Shown: positions 51,785 through 60,372, counted from the stretch's first letter. The stretch is DNA of 64,000 bases from Dethiothermospora halolimnae (GCF_037577855.1 NZ_JBAKFX010000005.1:1-64000); one strand, 5' to 3'. Translations and numbers: made by a program. The notes: generated by a model from the sequence alone, not told the origin.

Positions 51785-51812
51785 ATTTAGATAATTGTCT
51801 AATTATTTAAAT
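51785..51812 (-). promoter_or_regulatory. Candidate SdpR operator
   Basis: ATTTAGATAATT-GTCT-AATTATTTAAAT is a palindrome with 12-bp arms and one mismatch, 26 bases upstream of the regulator's start. A second nested inverted repeat, TAGACA-N10-TGTCTA, overlaps it. The position is right for autorepression. Confidence 0.65.
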
Positions 51813-52008
51813 GTATGATACCACCCCATCTTTTTAATGTCAAGTCTATGGGTAAAAATCCATTTATATTTATAATTACAAAGTAGTATGAAGATATTTT
51901 ATGGTGGTTATTAGGTATGGGCAGAGTGTAAGGTACAGGGATTTGGTAATAAAAAAGTTTTTGTGCTGACTCCAGTGTAAATAGTTTCTACATAGACATT
52001 ATAAAATA

Positions 52009-52034
52009 GCTGAGGGATTACAACCTCCCCCAGC
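52009..52034. repeat. Dispersed hairpin element, hairpin only
   Basis: GCTGAGGGATT-ACAA-CCTCCCCCAGC lies directly after the phosphodiesterase stop and probably acts as its terminator. It is kin to the hairpins at 2084, 11188, 43825 and 63640. Confidence 0.6.
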
Positions 52035-52044
52035 CAATTATAAT

Positions 52045-52593
52045 TTAACTATTTAAATCTATTTTCTTTATTATATTTCCTTCTAAATCCTTAATTTCAA
52101 ATATATCATTATCAAGTATTCCATATGAATTTGGATTATTCTCCTTTGGTAATGTTATGGATCCAGGATTGATAATGTATATATTCTCTAGTTTTTTAGC
52201 CACTGGAATATGGGTATGCCCATGGATTAATACATCTCCTTCGGACAAATTAGGTAGATTATCTTTATTGTATATATGACCATGGGTTAAAAATAACCTT
52301 CTACTGTTATGTAATATTATTGAGTAATCTCCCATCATTGGATAATCAATAACCATTTGATCAACTTCACTATCACAATTTCCCCTAACTGCAATTATTT
52401 TATCCTTATGTTGATTAAGCAAAAGAGCCACTTCTTTAGGATTATATTCCTTTGGTAATGGATTTCTAGGGCCATGATATAGGGCATCTCCCAGTAGAAC
52501 TATATAATCACAATCCTCTTCTTTAAACTTCTCTAAGGCTTCATTTAAATAATATATAGACCCATGAATATCTGATATAAAAAATAGTTTCAA
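52045..52593 (-). CDS. YfcE-family metallophosphoesterase
   Basis: The 182-residue protein has the calcineurin-like motifs of YfcE: KLFFISDIHGS, VLLGDALYHGPRN, AVRGNCDSEVD, FLTHGHIYN and IHGHTHIPV, then INPGSITLP. YfcE is a manganese-dependent phosphodiesterase with an unknown natural substrate. A TTG at 52593 gives MKLFFISDIHGS, the family's N-terminus, and matches its length; upstream ATG codons would give a tail not seen in the family. A monocistronic gene next to the aspartate-methionine operon. Confidence 0.85.
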   Translation of the reverse strand: MKLFFISDIHGSIYYLNEALEKFKEEDCDYIVLLGDALYHGPRNPLPKEYNPKEVALLLNQHKDKIIAVRGNCDSEVDQMVIDYPMMGDYSIILHNSRRLFLTHGHIYNKDNLPNLSEGDVLIHGHTHIPVAKKLENIYIINPGSITLPKENNPNSYGILDNDIFEIKDLEGNIIKKIDLNS

Positions 52594-52656
52594 ACTTATC
52601 ATTCCTTTCCTCTCTATAATAAATAACATATATATTGTATCTATTATAGAAAATTT

Positions 52657-53637
52657 CTACAACAGTAATTCAGCAATTTGTACTGTATTTGTTGCAGCTC
52701 CTTTTCTTATATTGTCAGCACAAATCCATAAATTTAGACCCTTATCTAGGCTAAAATCCCGTCTTATACGTCCTACATATATATCATCCTTCCCTTCTAT
52801 TTTTAATGGTGTAGGATATTTGTTTTCTTTAATATTATCCATTAACTTTATCCCCTCCACGTTATCAAGTAAATTATATACCTCTGTTAATTCAAACTGA
52901 TTTCTAAGTTCTATATTTGTAGATACACAATGTCCATATTTCACGGGCATCCTTACAGCTGTTGCTGTTACCTTTAAGTCATAGTTATTAAGTATCTTTT
53001 TTGTTTCTTCTACCATCTTTATCTCTTCTTTTGTATATCCATTATCCATAAATACATCAATATGGGGAATACAATTATATGCTATGGGATGAGGATAAGT
53101 TTTATTGGGTATTCCTTCAATCCCCCTTTCTAAATCACTAATTCCATTAACTCCTGATCCTGATACCGATTGATATGTGGAATATACAACCCTTTCTATT
53201 CCGTACTTATCATCTAATACTTTAAGGGGTACAACCACTTGTATTGTTGAGCAATTAGGATTAGCTATGATCCCATTATGCTTTTTTATCTCTTCCCTAT
53301 TAACTTCTGGTACGATTAAAGGAACATTTTTATCCATCCTCCAAGCACTACTATTATCTACAACTATTGCTCCATTATCTCTAGCTATAGGAGCATATTT
53401 TTTACTTATTTCTCCCCCTGCCGAGAACAATGCTATATCTATGTTATAATTAAAAGATTTTTCATCTAACTTCTCAACACTATAATATTTATCTCTAAAC
53501 TTTATCTTCTCTCCACTGGATTTTTCTGAAGCAAATAGATAAAGATTTTTTATTGGAAACTTCCTTTCTTCTAATATTTCTAGAAAAGTTCTTCCAACCA
53601 TTCCAGTAGCTCCAACTATAGCTAAATTAACTGACAC
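52657..53637 (-). CDS. asd: Aspartate-semialdehyde dehydrogenase
   Basis: Asd reduces aspartyl phosphate to aspartate semialdehyde with NADPH. The 326-residue protein has the NADP fold VGATGMVGRTFLEIL, the catalytic Cys in IANPNCSTIQ (about residue 126), and the substrate motif SGSGVNGISDLERG-like region. The catalytic His is near VRMPVKYGHC. The start is GTG after AAGGAGGG. It is the last gene of the metY-metA-hom-lysC-asd operon, 12 bases after lysC. Confidence 0.95.
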   Translation of the reverse strand: MSVNLAIVGATGMVGRTFLEILEERKFPIKNLYLFASEKSSGEKIKFRDKYYSVEKLDEKSFNYNIDIALFSAGGEISKKYAPIARDNGAIVVDNSSAWRMDKNVPLIVPEVNREEIKKHNGIIANPNCSTIQVVVPLKVLDDKYGIERVVYSTYQSVSGSGVNGISDLERGIEGIPNKTYPHPIAYNCIPHIDVFMDNGYTKEEIKMVEETKKILNNYDLKVTATAVRMPVKYGHCVSTNIELRNQFELTEVYNLLDNVEGIKLMDNIKENKYPTPLKIEGKDDIYVGRIRRDFSLDKGLNLWICADNIRKGAATNTVQIAELLL

Positions 53638-53649
53638 AAAAATCCCTCC

Positions 53650-54852
53650 TTAAAGATTGAAAGTTTTTACAAATTCATTTACTATTTTAAATTTATATTC
53701 TTTTTTTATAATATAGGATAGGCTAACCTCAGAATTTGTTATTTGATTAAACTCTACTTTGTTATTAATAAATATTTCAAACACCTTATCTAATGTGTCC
53801 AATTGGGTGTTTATTCCTGTTCCAACCAATGAAATCCTAACATCGTCACAATTTTTATTTATTTTAAGACCTTTAAACCTATGTCTCAGTTCATCTTCTA
53901 TCCTATTTATTAATATTCTATTATCACTTTTGCATAAAAAAGTCATTGATAAAGTATTGTTCTTAGATAATACTTTATTTATTATATTAATCTCTAAGGT
54001 ATACTTTTTAAAAAGCCTTAGTATCTTGGATACTTCCTTAGAATTATTAGGTATGTTATCTATGGATATAGTAAATATGTCATCACTTACTACTAATCCG
54101 GTTATATTATTTTCCTCTAACATATTCCTACCTCCTATATAAGTTCCTTTTTTTTCTTTACAACTTAATCCAACATATATAGGAACATTATATTTCTTAG
54201 CCAAAATCACAGCCCTCTTTTCCAATACCTTTGCCCCTAGATCAGCCATTTCTATCATCTGATTATAATCTATATAATTTATTCTTTTGGCTTCTGTATA
54301 TAATCTAGGATCTATTTTATACACACCATCAACATCTGTATATATTTCACATAAACAAGATAGCTTTGAAGCTAGGGCCACAGCAGTGGTATCAGAGCCT
54401 CCCCTACCTAATGTTGTTATATCTCCATTTTTATTAACCCCTTGGAATCCTGCTATTATAACTATTTTTCCATTATTTAAGTGTTTTTTTACTTTATCCA
54501 TATTAATATCCGAAATTTTATTTTTGGTGTGGATACCGGTGGTTTCTATTCCTACTTGATACCCTGTTAGTGAAATAGCATCGTAACCGTATTCCTTTAA
54601 AGTCATAGCTAATAGAGCTATAGTTTGTTGTTCGCCAGTTGATAGTAAAACATCTAATTCCCTTAAAGACGGAGTTTTAGAAATCTCTCTCGCCATATTT
54701 ATTAATTTATCCGTTGTATTTCCCATAGCCGATACAACAACTACAATATCCTTACCTTTATTTTTTTCCCTTATTATCCCCCTAGCTACCCCTTTAATTT
54801 TATTTATATTACCTACAGATGTTCCGCCATATTTCTGAACAACTATATTCAA
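53650..54852 (-). CDS. lysC: Aspartate kinase
   Basis: Aspartate kinase makes aspartyl-4-phosphate. The 400-residue monofunctional enzyme has the nucleotide site VVQKYGGTSVGN, VVSAMGNTTD, GFQGVNKNGDITTLGRGGSD, and YTDVDGVYKIDPR. Two ACT domains follow (from about residue 250) and normally bind a feedback amino acid. Which amino acid cannot be read reliably; the SAM-controlled operon suggests a methionine or threonine role rather than lysine. The start is TTG after GGAGGG. Confidence 0.9.
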   Translation of the reverse strand: MNIVVQKYGGTSVGNINKIKGVARGIIREKNKGKDIVVVVSAMGNTTDKLINMAREISKTPSLRELDVLLSTGEQQTIALLAMTLKEYGYDAISLTGYQVGIETTGIHTKNKISDINMDKVKKHLNNGKIVIIAGFQGVNKNGDITTLGRGGSDTTAVALASKLSCLCEIYTDVDGVYKIDPRLYTEAKRINYIDYNQMIEMADLGAKVLEKRAVILAKKYNVPIYVGLSCKEKKGTYIGGRNMLEENNITGLVVSDDIFTISIDNIPNNSKEVSKILRLFKKYTLEINIINKVLSKNNTLSMTFLCKSDNRILINRIEDELRHRFKGLKINKNCDDVRISLVGTGINTQLDTLDKVFEIFINNKVEFNQITNSEVSLSYIIKKEYKFKIVNEFVKTFNL

Positions 54853-54872
54853 GCTCTATCCCTCCAATCTCT

Positions 54873-56111
54873 TTATATTTCTTCTATCCTTAAATAAAAA
54901 CAATCCTTTATCATGTTATCAGTAGTATCTAATAAATCAATCAATTGATTTCCTTCTATAATTTCAGTTAGTATTATGACATCTCCATCATTAATAATAG
55001 TTTCATACTCAATATCAATTTCACTGATTTTTTCATTTATATCCGATGGTGTATATAAATCATTTGGTGTTAATCTAATATAATATTTTCCTTCAAATAC
55101 CTTATTTTCATCTAAATCAAGATTTTTTTCTATATTAATCCTATCTAATTTATAAGAACCATTTAATATGTCTATAATGTCTGATACCACTGCATTGGCT
55201 GTTGGTTCTTTACCTGCTCCCTTACCATAAAACTTCAAATCTCCCACAACATTTCCCTTTATGGACACCACATTATAAGCATCTTTTACTGTAGCATACT
55301 GGGAATCTTTATTAATGAGAACTGGTTCAACCGAAGCCAATATATTAGTATCTGAAACCTTCGCCTTTCCTAGTACTTTTACGGCAAAATTTCTACTTTT
55401 AAATGCATCTATATCTTTAGTTATTAAATTAGATATACCTCTACACTTTATTTTAGATACATTTGTATTATTTTTAAATCCAATAGAAGATAATATACTT
55501 AATTTTCTAGCAACGTCATATCCCTCTATATCATCAGTAGGATCTGCTTCGGCATACCCTAAATCTTGAGCTAGTTTGAGAGCTTTATCAAAATCTAATC
55601 CTTCCTCATACATTTTAGTTAGTATAAAGTTTGTAGTACCATTTAATATACCTGTGATTTCATCTATATCATTAGTATTTAAACTTTGCTTAAGGGGCTT
55701 TATAATTGGAATTCCTCCTCCAACACTTGCTTCAAATAAAAATCCCTTTCCTGTTCTATTAGATATATCTAAAAATTCTTCTAAGTATAGAGCTACCACT
55801 GCTTTGTTAGCAGTAATCACATGTTTATTTTTATTCAATGCAGTCTTAATATACTTATAAGCATCACCTATACCCCCCAAAACTTCAACAACTATATCTA
55901 TATCATCATCATTTAAAATTTCCTCTGGGTCTGTGGTCAAAACACTTTCTCCTACTAAGAGTTTCCTCTCTTTAGATAGATTTCTTACTAATATTTTTTT
56001 AACATTAAGTTCCTCCCCTAATACTTTCTTAAAGTATTCATTTCTGTCTTTTATAATTTCATACACCCCAGTTCCAACAGTTCCCAATCCTAAAAGGCCT
56101 ATATTAGCCAC
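54873..56111 (-). CDS. hom: Homoserine dehydrogenase
   Basis: Hom reduces aspartate semialdehyde to homoserine. The 412-residue protein has the NAD(P) fold IGLLGLGTVGTGVYEII, the catalytic and substrate segments ITANKAVVA, FEASVGGGIPIIKPL and GILNGTTNFIL, the Lys/Asp region EADPTDDIEGYDVARKL, and a C-terminal ACT-like domain (from about 345). It starts at GTG, eight bases inside the end of metA, after GGAGGAG. This implies coupled translation. Confidence 0.95.
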   Translation of the reverse strand: MANIGLLGLGTVGTGVYEIIKDRNEYFKKVLGEELNVKKILVRNLSKERKLLVGESVLTTDPEEILNDDDIDIVVEVLGGIGDAYKYIKTALNKNKHVITANKAVVALYLEEFLDISNRTGKGFLFEASVGGGIPIIKPLKQSLNTNDIDEITGILNGTTNFILTKMYEEGLDFDKALKLAQDLGYAEADPTDDIEGYDVARKLSILSSIGFKNNTNVSKIKCRGISNLITKDIDAFKSRNFAVKVLGKAKVSDTNILASVEPVLINKDSQYATVKDAYNVVSIKGNVVGDLKFYGKGAGKEPTANAVVSDIIDILNGSYKLDRINIEKNLDLDENKVFEGKYYIRLTPNDLYTPSDINEKISEIDIEYETIINDGDVIILTEIIEGNQLIDLLDTTDNMIKDCFYLRIEEI

Positions 56112-56901
56112 TTAAAACTCCTCCTTTTTTATTTAATATACAATGGTAAATCCAGTTTATAATCAATAGGTTATAATGGGCTTTCCACTTGACAACAGGT
56201 TTGTCACCTAAAAAATAATTTTTAGGTTTACATGGATAAGCTCCATTTTTAATGTCCCTATCATATTCATTATATAACGTATATCTATCATATTCACCAT
56301 GTCCCGTCATAAAAATCCTACTATTATCTTTATTGGTTACTAGATATACCCCTGATTCATCTGATTTAGACAATATGTCTAAATCTTTTACTTTATCTAT
56401 ATCTTCACTCTTTAGATAGAAAAATCTTGAATGGGGTACTAAAAACTCATCATCAAATCCTGTTAATAGTTTGTTTCTTTTATCAACTATATAATGTTTA
56501 AATACTCCAAATATTTTTTTACTCAAATCACGCTTAGGTATATCATAGTGATAATACAACCCAGCTAAAGCTCCCCAGCATATATGTATGGTAGTTTTTA
56601 TATTTGTTTTTGAATACTCCATTATATTTACTAACTCATCCCAGTAACTCACTTGTTCAAAGGGAAATTTTTCTAATGGAGCCCCCGTTATTATCATACC
56701 ATCGTATTTGTTCTTTTTTATATCTTTAAAACTCTTATAATTTTCTTTCAAGTAATTTATATCACAATTCTTAGGTCTATAGCTTTCCATAAATAGAAAA
56801 TCTATTTTTACTTTAAAGGGAACATTATTAAAGATATTTAAAAATTGGTTTTCAGTTTCTATTTTTTTAGGCATTAAATTTACTATTAATATTTTTATCA
56901 T
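56104..56901 (-). CDS. metA: Homoserine O-acetyltransferase (MetA family)
   Basis: MetA activates homoserine by acylation. Motifs: VNLMPKKIETENQF, TGAPLEKFPFEQVSYWDEL, the catalytic Cys in ICWGALAGLYYHY, SRFF, and GHGEYDRYTL with the His and Glu (usually GHPEYD). The Glu in TGAPLE marks acetyl-CoA users; succinyl-CoA enzymes have Gly there. This suits the neighbouring metY. At about 265 residues it lacks some 35 N-terminal residues found in most MetA. The ATG at 56901 is preferred by spacing from GGGGTAG over the ATG at 56907. Confidence 0.9.
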   Translation of the reverse strand: MIKILIVNLMPKKIETENQFLNIFNNVPFKVKIDFLFMESYRPKNCDINYLKENYKSFKDIKKNKYDGMIITGAPLEKFPFEQVSYWDELVNIMEYSKTNIKTTIHICWGALAGLYYHYDIPKRDLSKKIFGVFKHYIVDKRNKLLTGFDDEFLVPHSRFFYLKSEDIDKVKDLDILSKSDESGVYLVTNKDNSRIFMTGHGEYDRYTLYNEYDRDIKNGAYPCKPKNYFLGDKPVVKWKAHYNLLIINWIYHCILNKKGGVLSG

Positions 56902-56916
56902 ATACATCTACCCCAC

Positions 56917-58194
56917 TTAGATTTTTTCTAGTGCCCTTTCGAAGTCATAAACTATATCTTCTATTCCTTCAATCCCCACAGAAACCCTTATCATGTCCTC
57001 CGTTACTAGAGATTCCTCTAGCTGGGCTTTACTTAGTTGTCTATGGGTAGTAGTTGCTGGATGTAACACAGATGTTCTAGCATCCCCTAAATGGATAACT
57101 AAAGATACCAGTTCTAATTCTTCTATAAACTCTATTGCTTTTTTCTTCCCTCCCTTTATTCCAAATGTTAACATACCACTACAGCCCTTTTTTAAGTATT
57201 TATTGGCTAATTCATAGTTTATGTTTCCTTTAAGTTTAGGATAGTTAACCCATGCTACTTTAGGATGAGACTCTAGATATTTAGCAAGCTTTAAAGCATT
57301 TTCACTGTGCTTTTCCATTCTTAAATGTAAAGTTTCCACTCCTAAGTTTAGTAAAAAGCTATTAAATGGACTTAATGAAGAGCCCATATCCCTTAAAAGT
57401 TGTACCCTAGCTTTTACTATATAGGCTTGTTCCTTAAACTCTTTTATATAACTAATACCGTGATAACTTGGATCTGGATCAACTAACTCATTAAACTTAC
57501 CATTATCCCAATTAAAGTTTCCTCCATCTACTATTACTCCACCTACACTGGTAGCATGGCCATCTATATATTTAGTTGCAGAATGAATCACTATATTTGC
57601 CCCATATTTAAATGGATTACATAGATATGGAGTTGGGAATGTGTTATCTACTATAAAAGGAACCTCTAACTTTTTAGCTACATTACTAAATTTTTCAAAA
57701 TCTAATACATTTAGTGATGGATTACTTATTGTCTCAGCAAACAAGGTCTTTGTATTATTCCTTCCATAACTTAATATTTCTTTTTCACTAAGATTTGGAT
57801 CTATAAATGTAACATCTATACCCATCTTTTTTAGCGTAGTGGAAAATAGAGTATGGGTTCCTCCATAAAGGTTTGAAGAAGCTATAATATGCTCTCCTGA
57901 TTTACATATGTTTAATATTGAAATCAATGTGGCTGCCTGACCTGAAGCCGTTGCAAGGGCCCCTACTCCCCCTTCTAATTGAGCTATCTTTTCCTCAAAG
58001 GCAGATATTGTAGGATTACTTATTCTAGAATACATATGTCCTTCTTCTTTTAAATCAAATATATCAGCCAAATGATTTGGATCTTCATATTTGTAAGTGG
58101 TACTTTGAACAATGGGAGTTATTCTAGGTTCTCCAACTTTAGGTTTATATCCCCCTTGAACACAGATGGTATCATTAATATAGTTTCTACTCAT
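56917..58194 (-). CDS. metY: O-acetylhomoserine sulfhydrylase
   Basis: The 425-residue PLP enzyme makes homocysteine from O-acetylhomoserine and sulfide. The PLP lysine is in VIHSATKYIDGHATSVGG, and TPIVQSTTYKYED, YSRISNPT, LATASGQAA, VDNTFPTPYLCNP and HLGDARTSVLHPATTTHRQL are the MetY series. The ATG at 58194 follows AAAGGAG; a longer frame runs back into the riboswitch terminator and is discounted. It is the first gene of the operon, downstream of two attenuators. Direct sulfhydrylation makes MetB/MetC unnecessary. Confidence 0.95.
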   Translation of the reverse strand: MSRNYINDTICVQGGYKPKVGEPRITPIVQSTTYKYEDPNHLADIFDLKEEGHMYSRISNPTISAFEEKIAQLEGGVGALATASGQAATLISILNICKSGEHIIASSNLYGGTHTLFSTTLKKMGIDVTFIDPNLSEKEILSYGRNNTKTLFAETISNPSLNVLDFEKFSNVAKKLEVPFIVDNTFPTPYLCNPFKYGANIVIHSATKYIDGHATSVGGVIVDGGNFNWDNGKFNELVDPDPSYHGISYIKEFKEQAYIVKARVQLLRDMGSSLSPFNSFLLNLGVETLHLRMEKHSENALKLAKYLESHPKVAWVNYPKLKGNINYELANKYLKKGCSGMLTFGIKGGKKKAIEFIEELELVSLVIHLGDARTSVLHPATTTHRQLSKAQLEESLVTEDMIRVSVGIEGIEDIVYDFERALEKI

Positions 58195-58224
58195 ATACAG
58201 CACTCCTTTATTTTTAATAATAAA

Positions 58225-58254
58225 AAAACACCCCCTAAAGATAAGAAGTGTTTT
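58225..58254 (-). terminator. Terminator of the SAM-I riboswitch
   Basis: On the minus strand AAAACACTTC pairs with GGGGTGTTTT (two wobbles) and a T7 run follows. Its loop holds CTTATCTTT, which can pair with AAAGATAAG of the aptamer closing helix, the usual S-box switch. Confidence 0.85.
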
Positions 58255-58277
58255 ATATAGACTCAATCTATAAAAAT

Positions 58278-58381
58278 CTCTTATCTTTCAACCAATAGTT
58301 GCAGGATTTAGCACATTTCCAATCTTTAGATTGGCTGTTGCCGGGTTTCATCGGGCCAGTCCCTCCACCTCTCTGGATAAG
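58278..58381 (-). promoter_or_regulatory. SAM-I (S-box) riboswitch
   Basis: On the minus strand CTTATCCAGAGAGGTGGAGG, GACTGGCCCGATGAAACC, CGGCAACAGCC, GTGCTAAATCCTGCA and the closing AAAGATAAGAG follow the S-box consensus in order. The closing helix is CTTATC/GATAAG. High SAM keeps this helix and lets the terminator at 58225 form, stopping metY and the operon. Confidence 0.97.
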
Positions 58382-58398
58382 AATAAATATTTAATTAT

Positions 58399-58434
58399 AA
58401 AAAATCCCCTTAAAGCATCGTTAAGGGGATTTTT
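58399..58434 (-). terminator. Terminator of the upstream attenuator
   Basis: AAAAATCCCCTTAA and TTTAAGGGGATTTTTT form a strong stem with a CGATGC loop and T-run on the minus strand. It lies between the unknown structured leader and the SAM-I aptamer. Confidence 0.9.
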
Positions 58435-58439
58435 AACCG

Positions 58440-58540
58440 TCCTCCTTATCGATGTTAGCAGAACCACCTTACTTAATCAAGTAGGTTGGTGTAGGGTCAA
58501 CGAGCTAACTCTCTACCCTATCTCCTAATAAGGATATCCA
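58440..58540 (-). promoter_or_regulatory. Riboswitch-like pseudoknotted leader of unassigned class
   Basis: On the minus strand TCCTTAT (58528-58534) pairs with ATAAGGA (58443-58449), enclosing an H-type pseudoknot. TAGGGT pairs with ACCCTA, and GTTAGC (58504-58509), inside that loop, pairs with GCTAAC (58454-58459). A hairpin ACCAACCTACTT / AAGTAAGGTGGT (58463-58490) sits in the last loop. The closing 3' strand CATCGATAAGG can instead pair with CCTTAACGATG, the 5' arm of the next terminator, with one mismatch. This gives mutually exclusive folds, as in an OFF riboswitch. I cannot match it to a known class. Confidence 0.7.
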
Positions 58541-58554
58541 ATTTGTTGCTAATA

Positions 58555-58583
58555 ACAATATCATATAGTAATTTCTTTGTCAA
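58555..58583 (-). promoter_or_regulatory. Promoter of the metY operon leader
   Basis: TTGACA (58578-58583) and TATTGT (58555-58560) on the minus strand are 17 bases apart. Transcription would start near 58548, immediately before the structured leader. Confidence 0.75.
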
Positions 58584-58594
58584 CAATTTTTTAT

Positions 58595-60178
58595 TTATTT
58601 TCTATTAGCAGGTTCTATATTTACATTTTTACCTTTGATTTTATTTCTATTCATTACATTAATAACTTCTCTTCCACTATCTTCTGGAACCTCAACAAAG
58701 GTATATTTATCAAATATATCGACAGCTCCGATTAATTCTCCTTTAAGTCCTGTTTCACCTGCTATTGCTCCTACGATATCCCCTGGTCTTATCTTATCTT
58801 TTTTACCTACATTTACAAAAAGACGTACCATACCGGGTTCTGCTCCTGTATCTCCAAAATCAGCCTCTGGAGAATCGGAATTTTTATCAGTTCTATCTGT
58901 TAATAATTTTAATAGAGCAGCAGCAATATCAATTGATGCATAATCTTCATCAATAAACTTTTCTATTAGATTAACTTCTTTAGTTAGTTTTTCTTTGCTT
59001 ATAATATTTTTAACTTGGTTTAACACTATCTCACTTTTAGCTTCCTCCACATCACTTGCTGATGGTGGATTCTGTCTTCTAATTTTAGTTTTAGTATACT
59101 TTTGTATATCTTTTAGTTTATATATTTCTTTACCTACAGCGAAGGTAAATGCCTTACCTGTCCTTCCTGCTCTTCCCGTTCTACCAATTCTGTGTACATA
59201 ATATTCTTCATCTTGGGGAACGTCAAAGTTAAATACTACTTCCACATCATCCACATCTATACCTCTAGCTGCAACATCTGTGGCAACAAGCACTTCGACA
59301 TTACCATTTCTAAAACTATTCATTACCCTATCTCTTTGACGTTGTCTCATATCTCCATGTAACTTATCTGCAAAGTACCCTCTGCCTTGTAGTTTTATTA
59401 CAAGTTCATCAACTTTTCTCTTTGTATTACAAAATACTAAACTTAACTTAGGGCTATACATATCCATTAAACGGGTAAGAACCTCTAACTTATCTCTTTG
59501 TTTAATATCGAAATAATATTGTTCAATGCTAGGTACTGTTAACTTTTTATGGACCACTTTAATTTTTTTAGGGTTCTTTTGATATTTATTGGCGATTTTT
59601 AATATCCCCTTGGGCATAGTAGCTGAAAATAATACCGTTTGTCTTTCCTTTGGAGTACCTTGTAGTATTGTTTCAATATCATCTATAAATCCCATATTAA
59701 GCATTTCGTCTGCTTCATCTAATATAACCATTTTTAAATTACCCATCTTTAAAGTACCACGGCGCATATGATCCATAACTCTTCCAGGAGTTCCTATAAC
59801 TATATGAACTCCTTTTTTAAGAGCTTTTATTTGTCTATTTATAGGCTGCCCTCCGTATACAGGAAGTATATTTATACCTTTAATAAATTTAGATATTCTT
59901 CTTATCTCCTCTGATACCTGTATAGCCAACTCCCTTGTTGGACATAAGATTAAAGATTGTACCGTTTTATTACTTGCATCAATTCTTTCTAATGTAGGTA
60001 TTCCAAAGGCAGCAGTTTTTCCTGTTCCAGTCTGTGCCTGACCAATAACGTCCTTTCCATCCATTAAATAAGGAATAGATTTAGTCTGAATAGGACTAGC
60101 CTCTTCAAACCCCATGTCCTTTACAGCTTTTTTAATTTCATCCGAAATATTAAGTTTTTCAAATCTTATTCTTTCCAT
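58595..60178 (-). CDS. DEAD-box RNA helicase with DbpA-type RNA-binding domain
   Basis: The 527-residue helicase has motif Q (FEEASPIQTKSIP), Walker A AQTGTGKT, the DEAD box VILDEADEML, SAT, and HRIGRTGRAGRTG. The C-terminal domain (from about 440) is a DbpA-like RRM: VRLFVNVGKKDKIRPGDIVG, FVEVPEDSG. DbpA/YxiN enzymes act on 23S rRNA during large-subunit assembly; CshA-like cold-shock and RNA-decay roles are the alternative. AGGAGAAAG precedes the ATG. The leader upstream is long and contains its own hairpin. Confidence 0.9.
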   Translation of the reverse strand: MERIRFEKLNISDEIKKAVKDMGFEEASPIQTKSIPYLMDGKDVIGQAQTGTGKTAAFGIPTLERIDASNKTVQSLILCPTRELAIQVSEEIRRISKFIKGINILPVYGGQPINRQIKALKKGVHIVIGTPGRVMDHMRRGTLKMGNLKMVILDEADEMLNMGFIDDIETILQGTPKERQTVLFSATMPKGILKIANKYQKNPKKIKVVHKKLTVPSIEQYYFDIKQRDKLEVLTRLMDMYSPKLSLVFCNTKRKVDELVIKLQGRGYFADKLHGDMRQRQRDRVMNSFRNGNVEVLVATDVAARGIDVDDVEVVFNFDVPQDEEYYVHRIGRTGRAGRTGKAFTFAVGKEIYKLKDIQKYTKTKIRRQNPPSASDVEEAKSEIVLNQVKNIISKEKLTKEVNLIEKFIDEDYASIDIAAALLKLLTDRTDKNSDSPEADFGDTGAEPGMVRLFVNVGKKDKIRPGDIVGAIAGETGLKGELIGAVDIFDKYTFVEVPEDSGREVINVMNRNKIKGKNVNIEPANRK

Positions 60179-60313
60179 TAACTTTCTCCTCTCTCGCTTA
60201 CATTATGATATTATTATTTCCACATAACAATTGTCTTATCATCGTCTTCGATTGTAATAAATGGAAATTTCCCCAAAATTCTGGTCATGGTTGCATTATA
60301 GGGGGCAAATTGA

Positions 60314-60372
60314 ACTTCAGTCTAAGTCTTAGTTTTAGTTTGAGTTTCAGTTTTAGTCTTAGATTTAGTATA
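60314..60372. repeat. Degenerate hexanucleotide repeat
   Basis: About nine units of the pattern TTAGTY/TTAGTT, such as TCTTAGTTTTAGTTTGAGTT and TCAGTTTTAGTCTTAG. It lies in the 520-bp gap between the helicase gene and the flavin reductase gene and has no reading frame. Confidence 0.7.

Noticed and set aside
58440..58540. T-box leader for methionine or threonine
   Set aside because: AAGGTGGTTCTGC resembles the T-box core at 10 of 13 positions, but the terminator does not compete with it, no stem I or specifier loop is visible, and the AAGGTGGT part is explained by a 12-bp hairpin.
58391..58540. Second, degenerate SAM-I aptamer
   Set aside because: Only CTTAT/ATAAG closing bases are shared. 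The GAGGGA, GATGAAACC and GCTAAATCC blocks are absent and the internal folding is a pseudoknot of another kind.
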